From NCBI GenBank assembly GCA_902489255.1, contig CABTZF010000011.1, forward strand, positions 1-54,276: DNA of 54,276 nt, in the 5' to 3' direction. The position numbers and the translations under genes were made by a program. Positions 8,705 to 17,733 of this stretch are shown here, in pieces; the first letter of the stretch is position 1, and every line of letters begins with the position of its first letter. The notes below the pieces were generated by a model. It was not told the DNA's origin, did not search any database, and saw nothing but the letters and a program-made list of their open reading frames with translations. The stretch is from an uncultured Peptoniphilus sp. Its GTDB lineage: Bacteria > Bacillota > Clostridia > Tissierellales > Peptoniphilaceae.

Positions 8705-9595
8705 ATGGAATATAAAATTGACAGAAATTTAGGCGATTTTTTTAAAAATGAACCAATGAAAAAATACACATCCTTTAGAGTTGGAGGGCCGGCAGAGCTT
8801 TTGATTAGACCAAAGGATGAAGAGTCTTTAATAAAAATTTTAAAAACCATAAAAGAAAATAACTATAAGTTTTATATTTTGGGTAATGGCACAAATATTA
8901 TTGTTAAGGACAGGGGCTTTGACGGAATTATTATTTTATTGAAGGACAGACTCAAAGATATTTGTGTGAACGGCTTGAGGATTAGGGCCGGAGCAGGAGC
9001 CAGCTTAAAAAGCCTTTCTAATAGAGCTATGGAAAATTCTTTAACAGGTTTGGAATTTGCTCATGGCATACCCGGTTCCGTTGGAGGAGCCATGGTAATG
9101 AATGCCGGAGCCTATGATGGAGAAATGAAAAATATTGTTGAATCGGTAAGGGTTTTGGATGCTGATGGAAATATAAGGGAATATTCAAATAGGCAAATGA
9201 ATTTTTCCTATAGAAATTCAATAGTTTTAGAAGAAAATTTAATCGTTCTTTCTGCAACTTTTATTTTAGAAAAGGGAGATAAGAAAGCAATTAAAGATAA
9301 GTATGAAGAATTTGATAGGAGAAGAACTGAAAAGCAGCCTTTGAATCTTCCCTCAGCCGGATCAACTTTCAAAAGACCCAAAGGTTATTTTGCAGGGAAA
9401 CTTATTGATGATTCCGGATTACGAGGTTTTAAACACAAGGGAGCAGGAATTTCAGACAAGCACTGCGGCTTTGTAGTAAATTATGATAATGCAAGTGCAA
9501 AGGACATCTTAGAAACAATAGAAATAGTGCAAAAAATAGTGTATGATAATTTTTCTGTGCATTTAGAAAGGGAAGTTAAAATCATTGGACAATAA
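8705..9595 (+). CDS. murB: UDP-N-acetylenolpyruvoylglucosamine reductase
   Basis: A 296-residue flavoenzyme reducing UDP-GlcNAc-enolpyruvate to UDP-MurNAc in peptidoglycan synthesis. Typical motifs: TSFRVGGPAELL for FAD binding, YILGNGTNIIV, GIPGSVGGAMVMNAGAY, the PSAGSTFKRP loop containing the proton-donor serine, GAGISDKHCGFVVN, and the terminal glutamate in LEREVKIIG. The length is that of the type II MurB found in Firmicutes. An AGGAGG motif precedes the ATG by four bases. The next gene, rapZ, overlaps its end, a known conserved pairing (murB-yvcJ-yvcK). Confidence 0.97.
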   Translation: MEYKIDRNLGDFFKNEPMKKYTSFRVGGPAELLIRPKDEESLIKILKTIKENNYKFYILGNGTNIIVKDRGFDGIIILLKDRLKDICVNGLRIRAGAGASLKSLSNRAMENSLTGLEFAHGIPGSVGGAMVMNAGAYDGEMKNIVESVRVLDADGNIREYSNRQMNFSYRNSIVLEENLIVLSATFILEKGDKKAIKDKYEEFDRRRTEKQPLNLPSAGSTFKRPKGYFAGKLIDDSGLRGFKHKGAGISDKHCGFVVNYDNASAKDILETIEIVQKIVYDNFSVHLEREVKIIGQ

Positions 9596-10457
9596 TATTG
9601 AAGTAATAATAATTACAGGCATGAGCGGTTCCGGGAAAAGTAAGGCCCTAGACACCTTGGAGGACTTGGGTTATTATTGTATAGATAATCTTCCGCCTGA
9701 ACTTCTTCCTAAATTTTGCCAAATGGCAATAGATTCAAAATCAGTAAATAAAATTGCGGCAGTAATGGATTTAAGAAGTGGAGAATTTTTTGAAAGTTTC
9801 TTTTCATCAATTGAAGAACTTAAAGATCTGAACATTTCTTATAAAGTAATTTTTTTAGAAGCTTCTCAAGATATTATAATTGCAAGGTACAAAGAAGGCA
9901 GACGTCCTCACCCACTGAATCGCTCAATTACTGAAGGATATAAACTTGAAAAGAAAATTTTAGGAGAAATTAGAAAAAAAGCAAGTTATATAATTGATAC
10001 CAGTCTTTTTTCTTCTAAAGATTTAAAAAAATATTTAAAAGAGTTATTAATAAATAAAGATGAAACAGAAATTACAATTCAAATAACAAGTTTTGGCTAT
10101 AAGAATAATATATTAAAAGATGCAGATCTAATTTTTGATGTAAGGTTTTTACCCAACCCTTACTATAATAAGGACTTAAGAGATAAGGACGGACTCAATC
10201 AAGAAACGAGAGAATATGTTTTAAAATGGGAAGTTACTCAAATTTTTATAGAAAAAGTGATAGACCTTTTAAAATTTCTAATACCCAATTATGTAAAAGA
10301 GGGCAAGAATCTTTTAAATGTGGGATTTGGATGTACAGGCGGTTTTCATAGATCTGTAGTAATAGCAGAAGAAGTGGCAAGGATTTTAAAAGAAGATTAT
10401 AAAAGTCTTTATGTCTCTCACAGGGATAGGAAGGCGAGATTATGGACCAAAGAATAA
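9585..10457 (+). CDS. rapZ: RNase adapter / nucleotide-binding protein RapZ (YvcJ)
   Basis: A 290-residue P-loop protein. Walker A is GMSGSGKSKAL (12-22), DNLPPELLP follows, and the C-terminal domain has the conserved GFGCTGGFHRSVVIAEEVA. In E. coli RapZ controls GlmS expression through small RNAs; in Bacillus YvcJ is a GTP/ATP-binding protein of less clear role. The start is a TTG inside the murB 3' end, with AGGGAAG about 11 bases upstream; no ATG fits better. The gene overlaps yvcK by 16 bases. Confidence 0.93.
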   Translation: MDNNIEVIIITGMSGSGKSKALDTLEDLGYYCIDNLPPELLPKFCQMAIDSKSVNKIAAVMDLRSGEFFESFFSSIEELKDLNISYKVIFLEASQDIIIARYKEGRRPHPLNRSITEGYKLEKKILGEIRKKASYIIDTSLFSSKDLKKYLKELLINKDETEITIQITSFGYKNNILKDADLIFDVRFLPNPYYNKDLRDKDGLNQETREYVLKWEVTQIFIEKVIDLLKFLIPNYVKEGKNLLNVGFGCTGGFHRSVVIAEEVARILKEDYKSLYVSHRDRKARLWTKE

Positions 10458-11410
10458 GTATTATCGGTGGAGGAACCGGAATATCCACTGTCTTAGGCGG
10501 ACTAAAAGATTTAACTAAAAACATAAGTGCAATAATTACCATGGCAGATGACGGCGGAGGCAGCGGAATCTTACGAGAAGATTTTAAGATGCTGCCGCCG
10601 GGAGACATAAGAGACTGTTTACTTGCACTGTCTAATACTGCACCTGCCCTGGAAGCTCTTTTAAAATATCGGTTTAATGGAGGTTCTTTAGACGGTCAAA
10701 ATGTTGGAAATATTATTCTTGCAGCCTTAAATGATATCTATGGTTCTTTTGATAAGGCTCTTTTTGAAATGAGCAAAGTTTTTAATATAACCGGAAGGGT
10801 AATCCCCGTAACCTTTGAAGATACACATTTAGTTGCGGAGCTTTCAACAGGTGATAAAATTGTTGGAGAGTCAATAATTCCAAAAATGGCCTATAAATTA
10901 GAGGCAAAAATTATAAAAATGTCCATGATACCCAAGATACCAAGAGCGAATTTAGAGGCAATAAGGGCGATTGAAGATTCAGATATTCTGATCATAGGAC
11001 CCGGCTCTTTATATACTTCAATAATTCCAAATTTAATAATTGGGGGTATTTCACCTGCCATAAAAAACTCAAGAGCAAAAAAAATATATATAGCAAATAT
11101 AATGACTCAAAAGGGAGAAACACTTGGATTTTCATTGAAAGACCATATTGATGCAATAGAAAAACATTCTTTTGAGGGGATTTTTGATTATGTAATTACA
11201 AATTCAAATAGGAATCCTAAAGAAATTTTCAGAGATTATTATTCTTTTGAAGAAGCAAAACCAATATTTGCAGAAAAAGAAGACAGAAAATTTTTAAAAA
11301 CAAGGGGAATAAATCTTCTTGAAAGAGATCTTATTGAAATTAAAAATAGTCATATTAGACATAATCCCAAGGCACTGGCTGAAATCATTTGTAAAATGGG
11401 ATTATTGTAA
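10442..11410 (+). CDS. yvcK: YvcK/GlmR-type gluconeogenesis and cell-wall factor
   Basis: A 322-residue CofD-like fold protein. Diagnostic segments are IIGGGTGISTVLGGLK at the N-terminus, TMADDGGGSGILREDF, PPGDIRDCLLALS, and the sugar-nucleotide loop ILIIGPGSLYTSIIPNLI. Bacillus GlmR/YvcK binds UDP-GlcNAc and stimulates GlmS, controlling carbon flow into peptidoglycan. In most Firmicutes whiA follows immediately; here the next gene is fni instead. The start ATG overlaps the rapZ end. No terminator is visible between this gene and fni. Confidence 0.94.
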   Translation: MDQRISIIGGGTGISTVLGGLKDLTKNISAIITMADDGGGSGILREDFKMLPPGDIRDCLLALSNTAPALEALLKYRFNGGSLDGQNVGNIILAALNDIYGSFDKALFEMSKVFNITGRVIPVTFEDTHLVAELSTGDKIVGESIIPKMAYKLEAKIIKMSMIPKIPRANLEAIRAIEDSDILIIGPGSLYTSIIPNLIIGGISPAIKNSRAKKIYIANIMTQKGETLGFSLKDHIDAIEKHSFEGIFDYVITNSNRNPKEIFRDYYSFEEAKPIFAEKEDRKFLKTRGINLLERDLIEIKNSHIRHNPKALAEIICKMGLL

Positions 11411-11463
11411 AAATATTATATTAATGTTATTATTTTATTGAAATTATATGAGGAGTGAAAAAG

Positions 11464-12489
11464 ATGAGGAGATTTAGGAAAAGGGAACATATTGAGAATT
11501 ATCTTCGTTCAACATATGTGGGTAATCCGTTTTTTGACTTTATGTTTTTGTATCATAATTCATTACCTGAAGTTGATTTCAAGGACATAAATACATCGAC
11601 AGTTTTTTTAAATAAAAGTGTTGATTTCCCTTTGATGATAAATGCAATGACCGGGGGAAGTGATTTTGCAGAAGATATTAACACTCAACTTGCACAGGTT
11701 GCCAATGAATTTAATATCCCTATTGCAGTCGGTTCACAAACTATAGCCTTAGAAGATGCGGAAACTATAAAATCTTTTGCCGTTGTAAGAGATATCGTAG
11801 ATAAGGGAATAGTGATTGGGAATTTAAGCGGACGTGCCAGTGTTGATGAAGCTAAGAAAGCTATTGAAATGATTAGGGCGGATGCCTTGCAAATTCATTT
11901 AAATCCTGCTCAAGAGTTGGCAATGACTGAGGGAGAAAGAGATTTTAAAAATATTTTATTTAATATTGAAAAAATTGTAAACTCGGTTGATGTTCCAATT
12001 ATTGTAAAAGAAGTTGGCTTTGGTTTAAGTAGTGATGTAATTAAAAGATTATATAATGTTGGCGTGAGAAATGTTGATGTGTCAGGATTTGGAGGAACAA
12101 ATTTTTTTGAAATAGAAAATTTACGCAATCCGGACAGTGATCTGTCAGAGCTTTATGGCTGGGGAATCCCAACTGCCCTGGCAATTATTGAAGCTAAAAA
12201 ATTAAATTATGACGATTTGAAAATAATAGGCTCAGGAGGCGTGAAAAACTCCGAACATCTTGTTAAGAGTTTGGTTGCAGGAGCAGATATGGTTGCAATT
12301 TCCGGAGAAATACTTTCCTATTTAATTCATGGCGGCATTGAATACACCTTAAAATATGTTGAAAATTTAATTTATAAAGCAAAAATTATTATGCTATTAA
12401 TTGGTGCCAAAGATATTAATGACCTTCATAATATAAAATATAAGGTAACAGGAGAGCTAAAGGATATTTTAGAGGATATTGATTTATGA
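11464..12489 (+). CDS. fni: Type 2 isopentenyl-diphosphate delta-isomerase
   Basis: A 341-residue FMN-dependent IPP isomerase, interconverting isopentenyl and dimethylallyl diphosphate in isoprenoid synthesis. Visible are the N-terminal RKREHIENYL, the FMN-binding NAMTGG and AVGSQ segments, QIHLNPAQEL, the VKEVGFGLS strand, DVSGFGGTNFFEIEN and the late GSGGVKNSEHLVKSL. The chosen ATG has AGGAG eight bases upstream; a GTG at 11455 would put that Shine-Dalgarno inside the gene. It lies 53 bases after yvcK and overlaps the HutD-like gene (ATGA). Whether the cell makes isoprenoids by the mevalonate or DXP route is not visible. Confidence 0.95.
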   Translation: MRRFRKREHIENYLRSTYVGNPFFDFMFLYHNSLPEVDFKDINTSTVFLNKSVDFPLMINAMTGGSDFAEDINTQLAQVANEFNIPIAVGSQTIALEDAETIKSFAVVRDIVDKGIVIGNLSGRASVDEAKKAIEMIRADALQIHLNPAQELAMTEGERDFKNILFNIEKIVNSVDVPIIVKEVGFGLSSDVIKRLYNVGVRNVDVSGFGGTNFFEIENLRNPDSDLSELYGWGIPTALAIIEAKKLNYDDLKIIGSGGVKNSEHLVKSLVAGADMVAISGEILSYLIHGGIEYTLKYVENLIYKAKIIMLLIGAKDINDLHNIKYKVTGELKDILEDIDL

Positions 12490-13010
12490 AGTTAATAAAA
12501 AAAGATGAATTTAAAGATTCGAACTGGGCGGGAGGAATAACTTCAGAAATTTTTATTTATCCTGAAGATGCTACTGTTGGTGAAAAAAATTTTGATTTTA
12601 GAATTTCATCTGCCAGCTGCAATTTAGAAAAATCTATATATACCAACTATGATGGATTTTTAAGATATATCAGTCCTTTAGATAATTCTATGACAATAAC
12701 AACAGATGCCAAAAAATTCTCTTTAAGACCTTTTGAAGTTCTATTTTTTAATGGAAAGTCCAATACTTTTTCCACAGGGGATGTTAGAGATTTTAACCTA
12801 ATCTACAAGAAAAATTTAAACGCCCAAATGTACAGCTTAAATATTAATAATTATAAAAATTACTTTAAGGGTCATGCAATAATTTTCAACTTTAATTCAA
12901 AGCTAAAATATGAAGACGAAAAATTTCCTGAATTTTCAGCTCTTTATCTAAAAAATGAAGAAGTAAATTTAAAGGGTCAGGGTAAAGTAATTATTTGTCA
13001 AATCTATTAA
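12486..13010 (+). CDS. HutD/Ves-family cupin protein
   Basis: A 174-residue protein of the HutD/Ves family (bicupin fold). The N-terminus LIKKDEFKDSNWAGGITSEIFIYPEDA is typical, followed by FDFRISSASC and a DGFLRYISPLD segment. In other bacteria members sit in histidine-utilisation operons or act in cold response, but the biochemical role is unknown. Here there is no hut gene nearby; it is translationally coupled to fni by a four-base overlap. It ends the long plus-strand block; a hairpin about 230 bases downstream may terminate it. Confidence 0.8.
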   Translation: MKLIKKDEFKDSNWAGGITSEIFIYPEDATVGEKNFDFRISSASCNLEKSIYTNYDGFLRYISPLDNSMTITTDAKKFSLRPFEVLFFNGKSNTFSTGDVRDFNLIYKKNLNAQMYSLNINNYKNYFKGHAIIFNFNSKLKYEDEKFPEFSALYLKNEEVNLKGQGKVIICQIY

Positions 13011-13397
13011 AAATCTTCTGTTTTATTAGGTTAAAAACGTAAAAAAACAACTAAAAATGATAATTTGATTAGAAATTTTATATTTCTAAATTTAAAATAC
13101 AGGTAATTTTTGTTAGTTATTTTGCATGAATATTTTTTATATTATCATAATACGGACTCTCTATTCTATAGAGTTTGAGATTGTGGACGAACCCTTTGCA
13201 CGAATATAGTACTACAAAAATTGGTGTTTTTTAAATTTTTAACTTCACTTAAAATCGCAAACCTGTTAAAGCTCAAGCAGTGTGATTTTAGGTGAAGTTT
13301 TTAATTTGAAAGCAACACAAATTTTACGTAGTGTATGCTTAGCAAGAGGCTTTAACTTTGGCATAGATTTTGAATTTTATATCTTAGAGAGTTTTTA
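13011..13397. other. Gene-free gap with strong hairpin and shared repeat
   Basis: No convincing gene in this 387-base stretch. It contains a small imperfect hairpin around 13156-13173 (ACTCT...AGAGT), the 11-mer AGTTTGAGATT at 13172-13182, a 17-base word at 13213-13229 that recurs inverted at 29132-29148, and a long stem-loop at 13241-13299. A short open stretch on the plus strand reaching a TAG at the gap's end has no recognisable product. The gap looks like decayed mobile or repeat DNA plus a terminator. Confidence 0.6.
13241..13306 (+). terminator. Long stem-loop, probable terminator
   Basis: Arms AACTTCACTTAAAATCGCA (13241-13259) and TGTGATTTTAGGTGAAGTT (13281-13299) pair over 19 positions with only two G-U wobbles as RNA; the 21-base loop can fold further (CTG...CAG). 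T residues follow (TTTTAATTT). It could end the block finishing at 13010, but it lies unusually far downstream, so a mobile-repeat origin is possible. Confidence 0.55.
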
Positions 13398-14237
13398 TTA
13401 GAAGTTCCCTATAAGAGAATTTTTAAAAATTTTGATAAAGGGAAGATATTCATTCACTTTTTGGCAAGATTCCATTATTTTGTCAAGTTTAAAATCAAAG
13501 GCCAGGGCAAAGAGTAATTCATTTTCAGAATATACATCTTTACTTAGAAGTAATTTTTCATAATCCACATAATAGTTATAAGTTGCCATACCAAGAGGCG
13601 GATTTTCTCCCAATAATCTTAGAGAAATAAAAAGAATTAAAAATCCTAAAATTAAAAGAATTACAGATATATAAATACGTTGACTTATTGTTATAAATGA
13701 AACTACAAAGTCCAGGAAAGATAAGCCTATGTAAATATAAGGCTTTTTACGGTCTTTATTTTTATAAATAAGATTAAATTCATAGGCATATTTTTCAAGC
13801 TCATCTAAGTATAGACTAAATTTTTCGTTAAAAGCAAGGCCATTAGAAATTCTTAAATTATTTAATTTTCTGGTTGATATGGGATTGTCCAAGGAAAAAA
13901 GCAAATCATAGAGATATTTTTCATTTTTATCACATCCATGAGAATCTATTCCCCTAATAAGATAATTTTCTTTTTCTTTCCCCTTTTTATAAATATAATC
14001 TTTTCTTTCGATTGAGATATTTCCATTTATTGAAAATTTTATCACAGTGGATAATATAAAAGCTATTGCACTATTTTTCCCTTTCATTAGAAATCCTGCC
14101 ATATAATAAGGGAGCTTTAAAGGCTCTAAATTTTTATTAGTTTTTCTTTTTTTAAATAAAAAGATAAAATAGCAGTTAAATATTAATAAAATCATATTCA
14201 AAATATAAATAAATATTGGATTTATTTCAAAATTCAT
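13398..14237 (-). CDS. DUF2207-like membrane protein, N-terminal domain absent
   Basis: A 279-residue membrane protein. One transmembrane helix sits near residues 8-27, and a pair of helices around 170-210 separates two cytoplasmic parts. The stretch YMAGFLMKGKNSAIAFILSTVIKFSINGNISIE resembles the cytoplasmic winged-helix-like part of DUF2207 proteins, which normally also carry a large extracellular N-terminal domain (total about 550-600 residues). Here that domain is missing, so this is either a short subfamily or a relic. FALAFDFKLDKIMESC near the end fits the same family. It stands alone and divergent to the RNA methyltransferase gene. Function unknown. Confidence 0.55.
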   Translation of the reverse strand: MNFEINPIFIYILNMILLIFNCYFIFLFKKRKTNKNLEPLKLPYYMAGFLMKGKNSAIAFILSTVIKFSINGNISIERKDYIYKKGKEKENYLIRGIDSHGCDKNEKYLYDLLFSLDNPISTRKLNNLRISNGLAFNEKFSLYLDELEKYAYEFNLIYKNKDRKKPYIYIGLSFLDFVVSFITISQRIYISVILLILGFLILFISLRLLGENPPLGMATYNYYVDYEKLLLSKDVYSENELLFALAFDFKLDKIMESCQKVNEYLPFIKIFKNSLIGNF

Positions 14238-14327
14238 ATTATCACCGAAACTATTATACTATATAATTTTGTCATAATTTGCATAATAAATTCATCTATA
14301 TTAAAATTATTTTGAAAGTGGAGGAAT

Positions 14328-15653
14328 ATGAAAAATATAATATTAGACGGAATAATAAGGGAAGGAAATTTCCCCAATAAAAATATAGTTACAAGTGAAG
14401 ATAAAGACTACCACATTAAGGGTGGTATATGCGGACAAAGGGTAAGTTTTAAGGTTGTCAGAAGAAAAAAAGGAAAATTGTTAGAGATTTTAGAAAGAAG
14501 TCCTTTGGAAAAATCAAAGCCTTGTCCCCATCTTGAATGTGGAGGATGCACCTATGATGCAATGACATATAAGGATGAACTTAATTATAAAAAGAATCTT
14601 ATAAACAAGCTTTTAAAATCAGAGCCCATAACTGAGAATATTGAAATAATAAGCACGGGAATTTATGAAAATTATAGAAATAAGATGGAGTTTACCTTTG
14701 GTGATACCCATAAGGGGAGTGAGCTTGCCCTCGGTTTACACAAAAAAAATAAATTTTATGAAATTGTAAATACAAGTGATTGTAAAATTGCTCATCCTGA
14801 TTTTAATAAATTAAGAGAAGCTACCAGAGAATTTTTTATTGACAAACCTTTTTTTAACAGAAGAAATCATAAGGGAATTTTAAGACACTTGGCTATAAGA
14901 AGGACAAATTTCGGAGAAATTTTAGTAAATTTAGTTACGACAAAAACTGATGATTTGGATTTAAAAGCCTATGTTCAAACAATTTTATCTCTGAATTTAG
15001 AAGCTCAAGTAAAAGGTATTGTTCACACAATAAATGATTCTAAAGGTGATGCTATTATAAAAGAAGATTTTGAAATTTTATATGGCAGAGATTATGTAAT
15101 AGAAGAACTTTTTGGTTTGAAATTTAAGATAGGTGCTTTTTCTTTTTTTCAAACAAATACCTATTCAGCAGGACTTTTATATGATACTGCCAGAAAAATG
15201 ATCAATTCTTTAGAAGGAAAAACAGTTTTAGACTTATATTCGGGTACAGGAACTATAAGTCAAATATTTGCACAAAAAGCAAAATTTGCTCTTGGGGTTG
15301 AAATTGTTGAAGAAGCTGTAAAAAGTGCAAGGGAAAATGCCAAGTTTAATAATATAGAAAATGTTGAGTTTATATGCGGCGATGTTGCAAATCTTATAGG
15401 AGATCTTGAAATTAAGGCTGATATAATAATTTTAGATCCACCAAGAGTTGGTATTAATAATCCCAAGGCTTTGGAAAAGATTTTGGATTTTGCTCCCGAA
15501 GCCTTTATATATATTTCATGTAATCCTGTTAGTTATCTTAAAGACATAGAAGTATTTAAGAACAGGGGATATAAAATCAAAAAAATTGTGGCTTTAGATC
15601 AATTTCCAAGAACTGTTAATTTAGAACTTATATCTTTGTTTGTAAAAAAGTAG
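14328..15653 (+). CDS. 23S rRNA (uracil-5)-methyltransferase, RlmD/RlmCD type
   Basis: A 441-residue TrmA-family SAM-dependent m5U methyltransferase. An N-terminal TRAM-like region leads to Fe-S cysteines C66, C71, C74 (CPHLECGGC) and C152 (SDCKIAHPD). The SAM motif is VLDLYSGTGTIS; FFQTNTYSAG, ILDPPRVGINN and the catalytic ISCNPVSYLKDI complete the core. Firmicutes RlmCD modifies U747 and U1939 of 23S rRNA; whether this copy does both is not readable. GGAGG lies four bases before the ATG. The aldehyde dehydrogenase gene follows after eight bases. Confidence 0.92.
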   Translation: MKNIILDGIIREGNFPNKNIVTSEDKDYHIKGGICGQRVSFKVVRRKKGKLLEILERSPLEKSKPCPHLECGGCTYDAMTYKDELNYKKNLINKLLKSEPITENIEIISTGIYENYRNKMEFTFGDTHKGSELALGLHKKNKFYEIVNTSDCKIAHPDFNKLREATREFFIDKPFFNRRNHKGILRHLAIRRTNFGEILVNLVTTKTDDLDLKAYVQTILSLNLEAQVKGIVHTINDSKGDAIIKEDFEILYGRDYVIEELFGLKFKIGAFSFFQTNTYSAGLLYDTARKMINSLEGKTVLDLYSGTGTISQIFAQKAKFALGVEIVEEAVKSARENAKFNNIENVEFICGDVANLIGDLEIKADIIILDPPRVGINNPKALEKILDFAPEAFIYISCNPVSYLKDIEVFKNRGYKIKKIVALDQFPRTVNLELISLFVKK

Positions 15654-15661
15654 GAGAAATT

Positions 15662-16993
15662 ATGTTTGAAGAAATGAGAGAATATCAAAAAGATAGGAAG
15701 TTTTTAAATCTTGAAAAGCGTCGTAAAAATTTGCTGGCTTTAAAAAAAACTATTAAGGAAAATAAAGCTGATATTTTAAAGGCTCTTCAATTAGACTTGG
15801 ACAAAAATCCCAATGAAGGATTTTTAACCGAATACCTAATGGTAATGGAAGAATTGAATTTTCTTATTAAAAATTTTAATAAACTTGCAAAGCCCCATAG
15901 AGTCAGGGGCAGTTTATTTAATTTTCCTTCAAAAACATATCTCTACAAGGAACCCTACGGATTGGTTTTAATTGTGGCACCTTGGAATTATCCCTTTAAT
16001 CTTTCAATGATACCGTTTTTAGGAGCTTTAGCAGGAGGCAACTCAGTAGTTCTGAAGCCGTCAAAAAAAGCACCTGCAACTTCTGAAATTTTAAAAAAAA
16101 TAGTGGAAGAAAGCTGCCCTCCGGAAATTGGACAAGTGGTAAATGGTAAGGATGGCAATGATTTGGTCATGAAAGAAAAGTTTGACTATATTTTTTTTAC
16201 AGGCGGATTGGAAACGGGGAGAAAATTTTATAAAAAGGCAGCCGAAGATTTAGTCCCTATAACTCTGGAATTAGGAGGAAAATCACCTGCTTTAATTCGT
16301 CCTGATGCGGATATAAAAATCAGTGCAAAGAGGATTGCCTTCGGAAAATTTTTAAATTCAGGGCAAACCTGCGTAAGTGTAGATTATGCCATAGTCCATG
16401 AAAGCCTTGTAGATGATTTTATTAAGGAAGTGCAAAAAAATATTCATAAGTTTTTTGGAGCCGACCCTTTAAAATCAAATAATTACGGGAAGATTATTGG
16501 CAGAGAAGATTTTGAGAGAATTACAAATACTTTAAAAAGAGCAGGGCTTGCTTACAGGGCAGACGAAAATAATTTAAAAATTTCTCCTCTAGTTGCAAGA
16601 GTTAATAAAGGATCCCCTCTAATGGAAAGAGAAATATTTGGTCCCATCCTTCCTGTGATAACTTATAAAAATATTAGTGATCCTATAGATTTTATAAATT
16701 CAGGAAAAACTCCCTTGGCCTTTTATGTTTTTTCTAAAGATATAGAAGCTGCAAAAGAATTAATGGAGAAAGTATCTTTTGGCGGAGGAGCAATTAATGA
16801 CACTATAAATCATATTGTGGGGCGGGCTCCTTTTGGAGGATTTAGAGAATCAGGTCTGGGTTCCTACCATGGAATAAAAACCTTTGAAACTTTTATTCAT
16901 AAAAAAACCGTTCTTGATAAGGCACTAAAATTTGACAGCCCTTTTAGATATCCGGGTGCAGATATAAGGGTCATAAAAAAATTTTATAAATAA
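15662..16993 (+). CDS. Aldehyde dehydrogenase, class 3-like
   Basis: A 443-residue NAD(P)-dependent aldehyde dehydrogenase of the short, ALDH3-like group. Signature elements: APWNYPFNLS for cofactor binding, FFTGG, the general-base glutamate in LELGGKSPALI, the catalytic cysteine in NSGQTCVSVDY, EREIFGPILPVI and PFGGFRESGLGSYHG. Substrates of this group include medium-chain aliphatic aldehydes; the exact one cannot be told. A GGAGAA ribosome site precedes the ATG. The hemerythrin-type gene is 66 bases downstream. Confidence 0.92.
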   Translation: MFEEMREYQKDRKFLNLEKRRKNLLALKKTIKENKADILKALQLDLDKNPNEGFLTEYLMVMEELNFLIKNFNKLAKPHRVRGSLFNFPSKTYLYKEPYGLVLIVAPWNYPFNLSMIPFLGALAGGNSVVLKPSKKAPATSEILKKIVEESCPPEIGQVVNGKDGNDLVMKEKFDYIFFTGGLETGRKFYKKAAEDLVPITLELGGKSPALIRPDADIKISAKRIAFGKFLNSGQTCVSVDYAIVHESLVDDFIKEVQKNIHKFFGADPLKSNNYGKIIGREDFERITNTLKRAGLAYRADENNLKISPLVARVNKGSPLMEREIFGPILPVITYKNISDPIDFINSGKTPLAFYVFSKDIEAAKELMEKVSFGGGAINDTINHIVGRAPFGGFRESGLGSYHGIKTFETFIHKKTVLDKALKFDSPFRYPGADIRVIKKFYK

Positions 16994-17059
16994 GAAAAGG
17001 GAGTATTTTCAATATATTTAGGGTATAAAATTAATAATATGAAGGGTAATGGTGATAAT

Positions 17060-17695
17060 ATGATACAAAGAGCGATGACTGTAGAAGATGCGGTAATGTC
17101 AAATTCTAAAGTCTTGGAAGAACTGAACAATTTGGGAATAAACTATGATTTTGTTGCTATGGAAAATTTAGAAGTTGTTTTAAAAGAAAATGGAATTAAT
17201 TTTGACTTATTTGTAAAAAAACTTGAAGACTCAGGGTCTTATGAAGGAATAGAGGAAATTAAAACCTGGTCCAAGGAAGAAATAATTAAATATATAATAA
17301 GGGAAATTCATCCCTTTGAAATTTATTTAATTGAAAAGCTGGACAAGGAGTTAAGGGAATTAATTCATAATTATTTTCTTGAAAACGGGGAACAACTTTT
17401 TACAATATATGAAACTTTACTTTTGATTAAGGCGGAGTTTGTTCATCATTTTTCAAAAGAAGAAAAAATCTTTGAAGAATTTTTAGAAAAATCAGAAGTG
17501 GACTTCGAATCACTTTTGGCAGAACATGAAAAGACGATAGGATTATTTGACAGAATAGAATATCTAAGTCATAACTATAGTTTGAGGGCTTCTTATGAAG
17601 AAATTCAGGAATTAAATGCAGATTTGCATAAGCTTGATAATGATATTAGAAGGCATATTTATATAGAAAATGAAATTTTATTTAAGATGCAATAA
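17060..17695 (+). CDS. Hemerythrin-domain protein, RIC/ScdA-like without the Cys-Cys motif
   Basis: A 211-residue protein built like iron-sulfur repair RIC (ScdA/YtfE). The N-terminal 55 residues (MTVEDAVMSNSKVLEELNNLG) follow the DUF542 pattern, but the usual LG-D-CC-G site reads LGINYDFVAM, with no cysteine anywhere. The C-terminal four-helix hemerythrin domain keeps likely di-iron ligands H84, H103, H129, E134, H156, H190, H199 and E203. It may sense or detoxify O2 or NO, or repair Fe-S clusters; missing cysteines make the repair role less sure. The chosen ATG follows GGTGAT; an ATG at 17039 would add seven residues with a poorer ribosome site. Confidence 0.8.
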   Translation: MIQRAMTVEDAVMSNSKVLEELNNLGINYDFVAMENLEVVLKENGINFDLFVKKLEDSGSYEGIEEIKTWSKEEIIKYIIREIHPFEIYLIEKLDKELRELIHNYFLENGEQLFTIYETLLLIKAEFVHHFSKEEKIFEEFLEKSEVDFESLLAEHEKTIGLFDRIEYLSHNYSLRASYEEIQELNADLHKLDNDIRRHIYIENEILFKMQ

Positions 17696-17733
17696 TAACT
17701 TTATATTAAATAAAAAGAGAAAGAAGGGAATTT

